A DNA stretch of 64,000 bases from positions 17,132,001 to 17,196,000 of the forward strand of contig CM054182.1 of NCBI GenBank assembly GCA_028829895.1, in the 5' to 3' direction. The DNA comes from Sinotaia quadrata (taxonomy: Eukaryota; Mollusca; Gastropoda; Architaenioglossa; Viviparidae). Shown here one piece after another: positions 44,280 through 55,500 of the stretch. How positions within the stretch are numbered: the stretch's first letter is position 1; every line of letters begins with the position of its first letter. A model generated the notes under the pieces. The model worked only from the letters and a program-made list of their open reading frames with translations, searched no databases and was not told where the DNA came from. A program made the position numbers and the translations under genes.

Positions 44280-44790
44280 TAGATTTAGACAGCAACATTA
44301 GACTAGTATTTTTGTGTAGAGTTCTTAAATGAGATCTTGAAACCAGTAAATGAAATAAAATAAGTACACACAATAACGAACTAAATACAGATACTATTCT
44401 TTAAAGTTCATGTTACTTCCTGTCTGCGACCTTGACCTGTGAACTTTTAAAGTGAATGGAAAGTTCCATATGTTGTATTTTATATTCAGGTTAAGGTTTT
44501 CTTCTGCTATCATTAAAAAAAAAAAGAGTAAATGGCAAAAAAATAAATAGGAATAGAAATTAAAAATCCAGAATCATTCATTAATTGCTACTGTACAACA
44601 TGGTTTTAAAAAATAAATAGTTTTAAAAAAGCCTCACTTCCCAACTTTTATTTTTAAACTGAAGCCATATCTCTTATCATTATCTGAAACTTTTATAAAA
44701 CAAATTTGAAATATGAAATAAATATTTTAAAACAAATAAGTTTTATTTTCTTCTTTGTAGCCAAAAGAGCATATCTCCATCCCACCCACC
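44280..44790. other. AT-rich spacer
   Basis: No gene is seen. Confidence 0.3.
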
Positions 44791-44793
44791 CCC

Positions 44794-44796
<3 letters not shown>

Positions 44797-44850
<54 letters not shown>
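44797..44850. repeat. (CA)n microsatellite
   Basis: About 27 CA units, 65 bases from a candidate minus-strand donor. Confidence 0.95.
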
Positions 44851-44855
<5 letters not shown>

Positions 44856-44914
44856 TATTAACAACACTGAAAAAAACATCACAAGCAAAGACCAAGTGAA
44901 GAGTACACACTCAC

Positions 44915-44981
44915 TAACCACAATGATGGCATGAAACATCTGACTGACTGTTTTCAGGTAGGAGCCAATTTTGCCATGGTG
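44915..44981 (-). CDS. Candidate internal exon, unknown gene
   Basis: A pyrimidine-rich tract ending CCCAACAAG and a donor GGTTA|GTGAGTG bound 22 codons plus one base (HHGKIGSYLKTVSQMF, then HAIIVV). The frame stays open upstream through the tract to an ATG at 45041, which has an in-frame TAG before it, so a longer first exon is possible. As with nuclease-helicase exon A, a CA/UG microsatellite follows the donor. No family is recognised. Confidence 0.3.
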
Positions 44982-45079
44982 CTTGTTGGGTGTGAGGTGA
45001 GGGGAATTTGGAGAGGGATCTACACTAATCCCATTGTTCATCTATTGTTCACTGCCTGCTAATGATGAGTCATAACAAA

Positions 45080-45840
45080 CAAAGGTAAGTAAATCAACAC
45101 TTTTAGGTGCTCTGAATAAGTATAGGAAATTTAAAAGTCACAGTCACAAGAGTTCTGAAATATAAATTTAAAAGTCACAGTCACAGGAGTTTTGAAATAT
45201 AAATTTAAAAGTCATAGTCACAAGTGATTTTAAATAAATTTAAAAGTCATAATCACAAGAGTTTTTTATTATAAATTTAAAAGTCATAGTCACAAGAGTT
45301 TTTAATAATATAGGTTTAAAAGTCATAGTCACAAGAGTTTTTATAATATAAATTTAAAAGTCATTGTCACAAGAGGTTTTATAATATAAATTTAAAAATC
45401 ATAGTCACAAGTGATTTTAATATAAATTTAAAAGTAATTGTCACAAGAAATTTTTATAATATAAATTTAAAAGTCATTGTCACAAGTGCTTTTTTTTTTT
45501 TTTTTTATAAATTTATAAATTTAAAAGTCATAATCACAAGAGTTTTTTAATATAAATATTAAAAGTCATAGTCACAAGAGTTTTAATAATATAAGTTTAA
45601 AAGTCACTGTCATAAGAGGTTTTATAATATAAATTTAAAAAGCATAGTCATAAATGATTTTAATATAAATTTAAAAGTCACAGTCACAAGAGTTCTGAAA
45701 TATAAATTTAAAAGTCATTGTCACAAGAGGTTTAATAATATAGATTTAAAAGTCATAGTCACAAGAGATTTTAATATAAATTTAAAAATCTTAGTCACAA
45801 GAGTTTAAAAAAAATATAAATGTAAAACTCAGAGACAAAA
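45080..45840. repeat. Minisatellite of about 38 bp
   Basis: About 20 copies of a unit like AATTTAAAAGTCATAGTCAC followed by AAGAGTTTTATAATAT. Confidence 0.95.
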
Positions 45841-46008
45841 TGTGTTTTAAATAAGAAAATATTTGTGCAAAATGTTCAAATGTACCTGTGTAATAAGAAA
45901 GGATGACAGGAATCAACAGACAATGAGGACTTTATATAAGGCTGGTAAAGAACAAGAAGGCTATAAGACTAAAGGATGATAAAGAACAAAACAAAAGGGC
46001 TATAATAA

Positions 46009-46245
46009 CTTGTGGTGGAGTAAATTTGCCTATTCCTATTTCTAGACTTTATTGTTATATAAACTGTTAAATTGTAGAAGTGACCCAACCCTGGGCACTC
46101 CTTAAGATGGTATTTTTGTAAGTGTCAAAGGTGGAGTAAACTCTGGAGTTGAGAATATGCTAAAAATTGCTGATGCAATCCTAACCAGATCCAACTGGAT
46201 GAGTATATTTTATTATCCAACAGTTAAAATTTATGAGAACATTAT
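46009..46245 (+). mobile_element. DR1 dispersed element, 5' fragment
   Basis: TGTGGTGGAGTAAATTTGCC and the following 230 bases match the start of other DR1 copies; the rest is missing. Confidence 0.6.
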
Positions 46246-46502
46246 TAGTAATATTTAACTTATTAAAATGCATTGCTATTAAAAGGTATTTTTTAAATAA
46301 TCAAATGATCAATTACTACTGCTAAGAATAAAATATTTTTAAAAATGTTAAATCAGTTGAAAGAGTTAACAAGTGTATAAAAATTCATCACTGTTTCATA
46401 ACAATTTCAGAAATCTAAAAATTTAATCATATCAAAAATTTGCTTTTACAAATCAAATTAATAATGTATTTTAAATTACCTTAAAGGATTATAAAATGGC
46501 AA

Positions 46503-46578
46503 GTAAAGAGATATACAAAACATTTAAATATCCTTATGTCCTGATAAGGATATTTAAATGTTTTGTACATCTCTTTAC
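46503..46578 (-). repeat. 34-bp inverted repeat (hairpin)
   Basis: Arms 46503-46536 and 46545-46578 are complementary except at one position, with an 8-base loop. In a minus-strand RNA the odd position becomes a G:U pair, so the stem would be fully paired. It lies about 1.8 kb beyond the UPF0489-A stop, on the strand of that gene. Confidence 0.75.
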
Positions 46579-46599
46579 ATCTATTTTTCCTAGTAAGTC

Positions 46600-47345
46600 A
46601 TCAGCCAACTATTTTACTATTCAGAATTTTATCAGCCAACTATTTTACTATTCCTATTAGGTCATATGAGTAGGTCAACCATTTTATACTTGGCAAATTT
46701 GTCTATGTCAAGTGAGTAGACCAACCATTTTCTACTTGGCAAATTTCTCTATTATGTCAAGTGAGTAGGCCAACCATTTCTACCTGGCAAATTTGTCTAT
46801 TATGTCAAGTGAGTAGGCCAACCATTTTCTACTTGGCAAATTTGTCTATTATTTCAAGTGAGCAGGTCAACCATTTCTTTACTTGGCAAATTTGTCTATT
46901 ATGTCAAGTGAGTAGGTCAACCATTTTTTATTTGGCAAATTTTTCGATTATGTCAAGTGAGTAGGCCAACCATTTTACTACTCAGCAAATTCCTTATTAG
47001 GTCAAGCCTGTAGGCCAACCATTTTACTGCCCAGCAAATTTTCAACTAGGGCAAGTCTTTAGGCCAACCGTTTTACTACCAAGCAAAATTCTCTACTAGG
47101 TCAAGTCTGTAGGCCAACCATTTTACAATTCAACAAGTTCTCTATTAGGTCAAGTCAGTAGATAAGCATTTTACAATTCAACAAGTTCTCTATTAGGTCA
47201 AGTCAGTAGATAAGCATTTTACTAGCAAATTACCTATTGGGCCAAGTACTCAGCAAATTTCCTATTAGGTCAGGTCAATAGACCAAGTGTTTTTAACTAC
47301 TCAGGAAATTCTCTATTAGGTCAAGTTAACAGATCAACTTTTTAT
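46600..47345. repeat. Minisatellite of about 50-60 bp, older part of a long array
   Basis: About 12 degenerate copies around TATTAGGTCAAGTCAGTAGG, CCAACCATTTTACTA and CAGCAAATT. The block CTATTAGGYCA...CCAGCAAATT also appears at the coding end of UPF0489-A. Confidence 0.85.
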
Positions 47346-47640
47346 TATTCAGCAACTTCCCTATTTAGGTCAAATCAGTAAGTCAAACATTTTATTGCTC
47401 AGTAACTTTCCCTATTGGCTCAAGTATGTATTTTTCTCTATCCAGAAGTTTTAAGCAATCCTTGTAGACCAATGTTATTTTTTTCCCACCAGAACTTTAT
47501 TAGATCAATCTGTTTCTACATTTACATAACCTATCAATCCAGTCCTTTCCTACCCAGCAAGTTTAAACATCCAATCATGCCAACAGCTTTTCCCACTAAG
47601 AAAATTTATATATCTATTAGGCAAATGCTTTTCTACCCAG
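47345..47640. other. Diverged repeats and spacer
   Basis: Scattered CCCAGCAA / TACCCAGC blocks show that this is the decayed middle of the same long array. No gene is seen. Confidence 0.4.
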
Positions 47641-48385
47641 CAAATTTAAGTACTCATTCTAGTACATCTTGTTTTACCCAGCAAATTTAAGTACTCTGCT
47701 ATGACATCTTGTTTTACCCAGCAAATTTAAGTACTCCTGCTACAACATCTTGTTTTATCCAGCAAATTTAAGTACTCCTCTATGACATCTTGTTTTACCC
47801 AGCAAATTTAAGTACTCCTGCTATGACATCTTCTTGTTTTACCCAGCAAATTTAAGTACTCCTGCTATGACATCTTCTTGTTTTACCCAGCAAATTTAAG
47901 TACTCCTGCTATGACATCTTCTTGTTTTACCCAGCAAATTTAAATACTCCTGCTATGACATCTTCTTGTTTTACCCAGCAAATTTAAGTACTCCTGCTAT
48001 GACATCTTCTTGTTTTACCCAGCAAATTTAAGTACTCCTGCTATGACATCTTCTTGTTTTACCCAGCAAATTTAAGTACTCCTGCTACGACATCTTGTTT
48101 TACCCAGCAAATTTAAGTACTCCTGCTATGACATCTTCTTGTTTTACCCAGCAAATTTAAGTACTCCTGCTATGACATCTTCTTGTTTTACCCAGCAAAT
48201 TTAAGTACTCCTGCTACGACATCTTGTTTTACCCAGCAAATTTAAGTACTCCTTCTATGACATCTTCTTGTTTTACCCAGCAAATTTAAGTACTCCTGCT
48301 ACGACATCTTGTTTTACCCAGCAAATTTAAGTACTCCTGCTATGATGTCTTCTTGTTTTACCCAGCAAATTTAAGTATCCCTATT
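47640..48385 (-). repeat. Minisatellite of 38-44 bp that includes a stop codon
   Basis: About 17 copies of TTAAGTACTCCTGCTATGAC followed by ATCTTCTTGTTTTACCCAGC and AAAT; two length classes differ by a CTT/TTC insertion. The last copy contains the TAA stop of UPF0489-A (minus GGGATACTTAAATTTGCTGGG), so the array starts at the coding end and each unit repeats the stop context. Confidence 0.9.
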
Positions 48386-49546
48386 AGGCCAGCCTTTTTT
48401 CCCACCTAATAAGTTTTCATCATAATGAAATGACTGATTATTAATATTTTCAAACGCCTGCTGTAGAACGGTAAGTATAGATTTCTCTACATATCCAAAT
48501 ATGCCCCATGGCGTGTATCCATCTCGAACAGACCTACAGACAGTCACAGCAGATGGCTCTGCTGGCAGCAAAAAAAGAAATTTTTTCAAGAGCAACGTAC
48601 GCTCCACAATCTCTTTGAGTGATGGGGTGAAAAACGTTACTACCGAATTATTTGGAGTGTTTGAACCATGACACACATGTAATAAATTAAGATCAAAATA
48701 AAAGTTTGTTGGAGCTGTCTCGAGGCACACTCCCACCTTGGCCAAAACTTTCAGCTGAGTGGTGGTGAAGTCCTCTAGTTGTCGCAAGATGGCCTGCATG
48801 AATAAGTTGCTGCTCAGTCCTGGATCACACAGTATATCCTTAAAATCACCACTTTTAAGTGCTTGGATGAAATCTGGTATCATGTCCAATAAGGCTTGAT
48901 CTATGTCATATTCAGTGAAACAAAGTTCTGAAGGATTATCAAAAGCTTCATCAGACATGCATTCAAGAGACTTAAAGTTCATAACAATGCCAAGGACAAT
49001 TTTAAAAAATATGTCTGCTAATCTCTCCTGGTGAACAGTTTGTACACACAGTAAAAGTCCCATCAATTCCGATAACTTGTCAATGGAAGGCTGGAAAATG
49101 CCTACTTCATATAGTGACATGGTAGAGGTACCGCACCCATAAAAATCCTCATCAATGTCCAAAAGCACTGGCTCATATTTACTTATCCAACCTCCTGCTT
49201 TAGCCAACTCCAAAGCCTTAGAATCTCGAACAACCTCTAGCACACCAGTCTGTTTGGTAAAGCATTCATGGCTCTCAAGGTGACGCCCATCCCATATTTC
49301 CGATCCATTGGGGTGAGGTTCCAAGCATTCCCAGTCAGAACTGTAGTGAGGATGGTCACTATCAGGGTCACGCAGCTTGCTACAAAAACACAGTATATAA
49401 GATGGTGGCATCAGTGTAGAAGGGGTTACTTGCCAGCCCATTCTGATGTCATAAACAAGATGATCAGAAGAGTTTCCATGGCCGTACCCATCCCATGAAG
49501 GCCACACCCAGATATAGCGATTGATCAGCCCTGCAAGTGCTGCTGC
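48371..49546 (-). CDS. UPF0489-A exon 5 (C-terminal half)
   Basis: Acceptor TTTATGCAG, then 391 codons in phase 0 and TAA. It begins [18 protein letters not shown] and holds the DIDED motif and the conserved C-terminus. The paralogue's exon starts at the homologous point (SAALTGLFKRYVWIIPPW), which supports the acceptor. Confidence 0.88.
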   Translation of the reverse strand, partial: AAALAGLINRYIWVWPSWDGYGHGNSSDHLVYDIRMGWQVTPSTLMPPSYILCFCSKLRDPDSDHPHYSSDWECLEPHPNGSEIWDGRHLESHECFTKQTGVLEVVRDSKALELAKAGGWISKYEPVLLDIDEDFYGCGTSTMSLYEVGIFQPSIDKLSELMGLLLCVQTVHQERLADIFFKIVLGIVMNFKSLECMSDEAFDNPSELCFTEYDIDQALLDMIPDFIQALKSGDFKDILCDPGLSSNLFMQAILRQLEDFTTTQLKVLAKVGVCLETAPTNFYFDLNLLHVCHGSNTPNNSVVTFFTPSLKEIVERTLLLKKFLFLLPAEPSAVTVCRSVRDGYTPWGIFGYVEKSILTVLQQAFENINNQSFHYDENLLGGKKGWPNRDT

Positions 49547-52500
49547 CTGCATAAATGGCATCAAGAGGTCAAAAGTAAAGAATTCAATGTGCTTGGTCAA
49601 AGTGAATAGTTTATTGCATTCAGACTATAGTAATGAAGGACCTGGTTTGTTAAAGATACAAAATTCACTGTCCTGTCTCCTACAAAATAATTTACTGCAC
49701 AAAGGCAAAAATAATTCTGTATTTTCATCTGAAGATATCATATAGATTGTTTGATCAAGGCAAAGAATTCATAACCTATAATCACAGGCAAAATGTTGTG
49801 TAATATCATAGCTTTAGATAATGTATGACTGTGTATGGAGGAATATAAAATTCTTATGAGGCAACAAAGTGATGAAAACAAATGCAAAGATTTTTATACT
49901 ATCAAATATCACTGCACATTGGCACATGTAAAGTACTGCTGGTGTCAGTGTGGACAATATACAAAATATTTACTCACAAAAGTATAAAATGCATAATATT
50001 CTGTTACTGAAGTATTCAAACTATTTTATACTGTCAGTGAAATGCTTTTGATATTTCTAACTATTTTACACAGAAAAAAGTGTAGACTTATTAAAGAGCT
50101 ATCAACTGCTAGAAATTGACTGCAAATTTGCTTGTGTGTGTGAACACTCATTACACCAAGGCTAAGTGAAACTAACCAGGGCATTAACTCACTCCAACTG
50201 TGACAATAAAAACACTCATTACACCAAGGCTAAGTGAAACTAACCAGGGCATAAACTCACTCCAAATGTGATAAAAAACCACTCATTACACCTAAAACAG
50301 TGAAGCTAACCAGGGTATAAGCTCAAACTCACCCCATATTGTCACAAAACACATATTACACCTAGGGTGAGAAATGCTAATATGGCCTGTGTCACATCCC
50401 ATCTCTGTTAATCAAAATAAATAAACAAATGATGTTTATATTAATGATTTATATTCTAAGATATCTAAGTATTTTATAATTTGGGTAACTAATTCAATAA
50501 TCATAAAATACTGAGAGGGTACATCAATATGTTAACTGGAAAAATATTAAGTGACCTGGTTGGGTCTGGGAGCCAAGACCCCATGCACAAGTGTCAAGTG
50601 CCTAAGACTTCTTGACAAACCAGTTGCCCTTTTGGACATAAACACCTAAAGTGAGTTAAGTTAAACAGAGAATAAACTCATTCCACAATGTGAAATAAAC
50701 AAAACAAACATTAACACTTAAATCACTAAAGTGAGTTAGGTTAAACAGAGAATAAACTCATTCCAATCTGAAATAAACAAAACAAACATTAACACTTAAA
50801 TCACTAAAGTGAATTTAGTTAAACAGAATAAACTCATTCCAATCTGAAATAAACAAAACAAACATTAACACTTAAATCACTAAAGTGAATTAAGTTAATC
50901 AGGGCCTAAGCTCACTTCAGTCTAAAACAAACAAAACAAACGCCTAGGGCAAGAGAAGTTAACCAGACCTAACTCAAATCCAGACTTTGACTAAAAAGAC
51001 ACATGTTACAGTTAGTGTGAAATAATAGGGCCTAAACTCAAGTCCAGTCTGTGACTAACAAAACACAAGTTACATTTAGTGTGAAATAATAGAGGCCTAA
51101 ATTTAAGTCCTCTGTGACTGACAAAACACAAGTTACATTTAGTGTGAAATAATAGGAGCCTAAATTTAAGTCCTCTGTGACTAACAAGGCATGTTACATT
51201 TAGTGTGAAATAACAGGAGCCTAAATTTAAGCCCAATCTGTAGTCTATGAATTATTTTAATAAAGTACTAATACAATACAATTTTTAAAAAACAAAAATG
51301 AATTATTGAATGTATTTTCAGGCCAATAGCTGATTGCTACTGGCATCCCACTTAACACAGAAAATACAACAAAATTAAAACTATTTTCTGGTTATGTAAG
51401 CTTCTTGCTACTGACAAGTCATTAAAATATTTTTTTTAAAAAAACACACAAAAAAACAATTATCTTTTACTTGAAATCTGCACATAAAACAAACTAAAAA
51501 CTATTAAAAAAATGTGTAGAAATGTTATTGCATATGTACACAATATCACACTATCTTGAACTCTCAGAAAAGGTGTAAACTATCACTGCATCCCATCATA
51601 ATGCAACCTCTTGTCTTGATCTCTCAGAAGTTTGTAAACAATTGTTCCTCACCTTAATGGAGTCATCAATGACTTAATCTACGAGAAGTTTGTAAACAAT
51701 AACTGTTTCTCATTGTAATGTGATGACCTAATCTCTCAGAAGTTTGTAAACAATTAATGTTTCTCATTGTGATGATGACATTTTGAAATCTGTAAACAAT
51801 CTGTTTCTCTCTGGAATGAAAATGTGCTTATCTAATCTCTCAGAAGTTTGTAAATGTTTCTCATGTGATCAGGATGCACAAACCTAATCTCTCAGAAGTT
51901 TGTAAATGTTTCTCATGTGATCAGGATGCACAAACCTAATCTCTCAGAAGTTTGTAAATGTTTCTCATGTGATCAGGATGCACAACCTAATCTCTCAGAA
52001 GTTTTAAACAATCATTGTTTCCTACCCTGATGAGGATGTCACAGACCTAATTTCTCAGAAGTCTGTAAATATTTCTCACTCTAATGAGGATATCACTACT
52101 TAATCTCTTGATCTGTAAATATTTTGATGAGGATGTTACTGACCTAATCTTTCAGAAAACTGTATATAATATTTCTGGACCTGGTGAGGATGTTAGTGAC
52201 CTAATCTCTCAGAAGTTTGAAAAAAACAATCAATGTTTCTCACCGTAATGAAGACATCATTTCCCTGCATCATGTTGATAACTTCTAAGTGACTGTTTGG
52301 CCATCGAAACCAAGGTATGATGCTGATATTTATAGGTAAAGCACCGTCTGAATGGCCATCAATGTGAAGCTAAAACAAGGAAAACAAAAAGAATAAAGAT
52401 TTAATATATGCCACATATAATTTCATTTTTCTAACACTTTTCTTTTTCAAATGAAATTAATGAGATAAAATGTTGAAACAATTAAATGTGGCAAATGCTT

Positions 52501-55500
52501 CTTTGCTCTTAGTAGCAAAAACCTGGATCAATAAATCTTAAAGTAAAAAACTAACAAGACTGTATGCCAATTCATAGTAAATAAAAATTTTACTTAAGTA
52601 GTTCAGCCTATCAGATTAAGGTCAAGTATTTAATTTTGAATCAATGTCTTTACCATTACAAAAATTAGCCAACAATCAGGAGCGCTGGGGTTCCTGTTTA
52701 CTGCAGCTCCTTATGTGTCACAAAGCGAGCTTAAGTACTTTAATCCGGCACTGTCATCAACTTATCAATAAAACGTGTTGCTGTAAGTTGATTCCTGTAA
52801 ATTCAGTCTGAGTACCAATATTGCAGAAATTGTGGCTTGAGTTTGGTCTTGAGAATTCATGAAGATTATTTTGAATGTTCCTTGTGGCATGTTGAGTATA
52901 TGTGCTTGGAAAATCAAGAACATTCCTCCTGATGTGCTTGATAGTGCATGTGAAATTAAGGATGATTCTCTATAGCATGCTTGGGGAGTGCATCAAAGAT
53001 TCTGGAATGGTTGTATAATGTGTCTCTAGAATGGAACATGTAGGACCTCACCTAAATATAGTGACTTGTTGCAAACTGCGCGATGGTGAAACACGTGCTG
53101 GCAACAGCCGCCATCTTTGAACAGGTTATGTACATTGACTTTCATTATTTCTCTGAAACTCTACTCTCTTTTCTGTGAGGATATCCATGAATTTGATTAT
53201 GTATTTATGATTTTGACTGCTTATGTCTATGCTAGGATAAACTGAATGATTGTCCTGCATTATTTGGATATTGTTTGTGAAGTGATGTAAATGTCAATGC
53301 ACTTTTGATTATGTTAATATGTTGTATTTTGATTGTTGATTTAATAAATTTATTGACCTTCATACATATATTGATAGCCATATGTTGAAGAGACAGTGGG
53401 TGGATGGTGCTCACTAAATATGGATCAAAAGACTGATTTGTCTTCTCCTTTGGTAAGTTTTCCACATAAGGAAATATTGTATGATGGTAAATGTTTGTCT
53501 TTAAAGTTGTGGAAAAGATCTGCCAGGTGAGAGAGATGAGTGGTGTCTTCTGGAGAATTAACATAAATTAAGATTCTCATCACTTGTAATTTGTTACGGG
53601 TGATTAAATAATAATAATCATAACCATTAACTAGGTGGTGTTGGCATCACACTAATGTAGTGTGATAGAACTAGTAATGTGGATTTCATCAGATCAGGTT
53701 TATCAACTTTATATGTAGATACACTCTGCAATTAAGATGACAAAAAACTCATCAATGGTTGATAAGTGTTAATGATACAGTGTATTCTTGCCACTAACCA
53801 ATTGTAAAAATTCACCTTATATAACCAGAACTCAGGTAACCAAGGCCTGAATAGCCAAGACTCAACTGTACATCAAGAGAACATATTTTCTCCGTGTTAC
53901 TATATTAAAGTGTAGTAGCCAAGAAGATAATTATAAATATTTGTGTAATATATGCACCTGAACTTTCCTTTAGTTAAAAAAAAGAAAAATATAACGTTCT
54001 TTCAAATCTTTTATTTTTTAAAACAATGTAACTGATAGTAAGCATTTCAAATTAAATGTCTGCCATACCACAAACGCACATTAAAACTTACAAGAGTGTT
54101 ACCAGACTGATTAATTAGTCCCATTTTAGCTCCTTCAAACCAGTATTTTAGAACTGAAACCAAAGACAGGTATACTTTAGTGGCCCAAAAAAGATTAGTC
54201 AAAGAAAGAAACAGCAACAATGAAAAAGAACAACTAAATAAGCAACAAACTAAAATTATCAGAAACACACCTCAAAACAGATAACCAATAAATGTTTTGT
54301 TAATGCTGAATACAAGGCATAGTATATTAACATTTACTGAATATGAAACATTTTCCTTTACAAAAAACAATTAGTAAAATACAAATTACTTGCTGTATAT
54401 ATTATCCTCTGACTTTTTTGCAGTAAACACTAGGATGTTAGCTTTTACTGACTATCAGTTTTATACTCATAATATTCCACTAACAGCTGTTACTGAAAAT
54501 ATATATATGATATCTCACCCTCAAAATGTTCTTCTACAATAAACATTGGTTATGTTAGCTTTTACTGACTATAGGTACCAAATATCTCACAAAAAACATT
54601 GGTTATTTTAGCTTTTACTGACTATAGGTACCAAATATCTTACAATAAACATTGGTTATGTTAGCTCTCACCTTCAAAATGTTCTTCTACAATAAACACT
54701 GGTTTAATTGAGTGCTTCATGTTTTTAAAATGTAATACAATTTCTGCCACTCTTTCTGATCCTTCAGAGACAAATTCCCAGGACGATCTATCTGAAGATG
54801 ACAACAAAAAATATAAGATTAAGAAGAGAACATTTTGTTTAAAAGTAAAAATTAAAACATAAAGTAAATTAACACTGAAATTTGAACTGAAAAGCTATTT
54901 GAAAATTATGATAATGTTATTCATATAAGCCACTTTTCAAACTTTAACTGATTAATTGATTCAATTTCAATGTTATTTTAATTTTTAAACTGTCAGTACA
55001 TGTACACTTACACTGGAAACATATGTCATATATTAATTGACATATATATTGCATCTTTCTAAAGAACCTGTTGAATGTATCATAGTTACAGTATCATTAA
55101 TTTTAAAATATGTTACAATATGTTAAATTAATGAAAAGAGTTAGGAAAAAGTATTTTGTCTAAAAGATGGTTAAAATATCTCACTATAAATTGTAACCAT
55201 TCAATGTAAACTGTAAAAGTGTCCAATGATATATACATGTTCAACTGTATACGTCTTTCTTCGTCAAGGCTTTTAAAATAATAAGGATAGACAATGTAGT
55301 TAGATGGAAAATAAACAAAACCTTGGCTGTGCATTCTAAGTCTTAAAGCATTGTGTACTTGTACTCTTAAATCAGAAAGCACTATTTACATATACAAATG
55401 AAAAAAAGATCTCATAAAATTTTAGCCTTGGTGTTATTTTTATATAAACATTTGTGGAAAACAGGCCATGATCCAATCCAATATTCCAAACCATCCAAGT

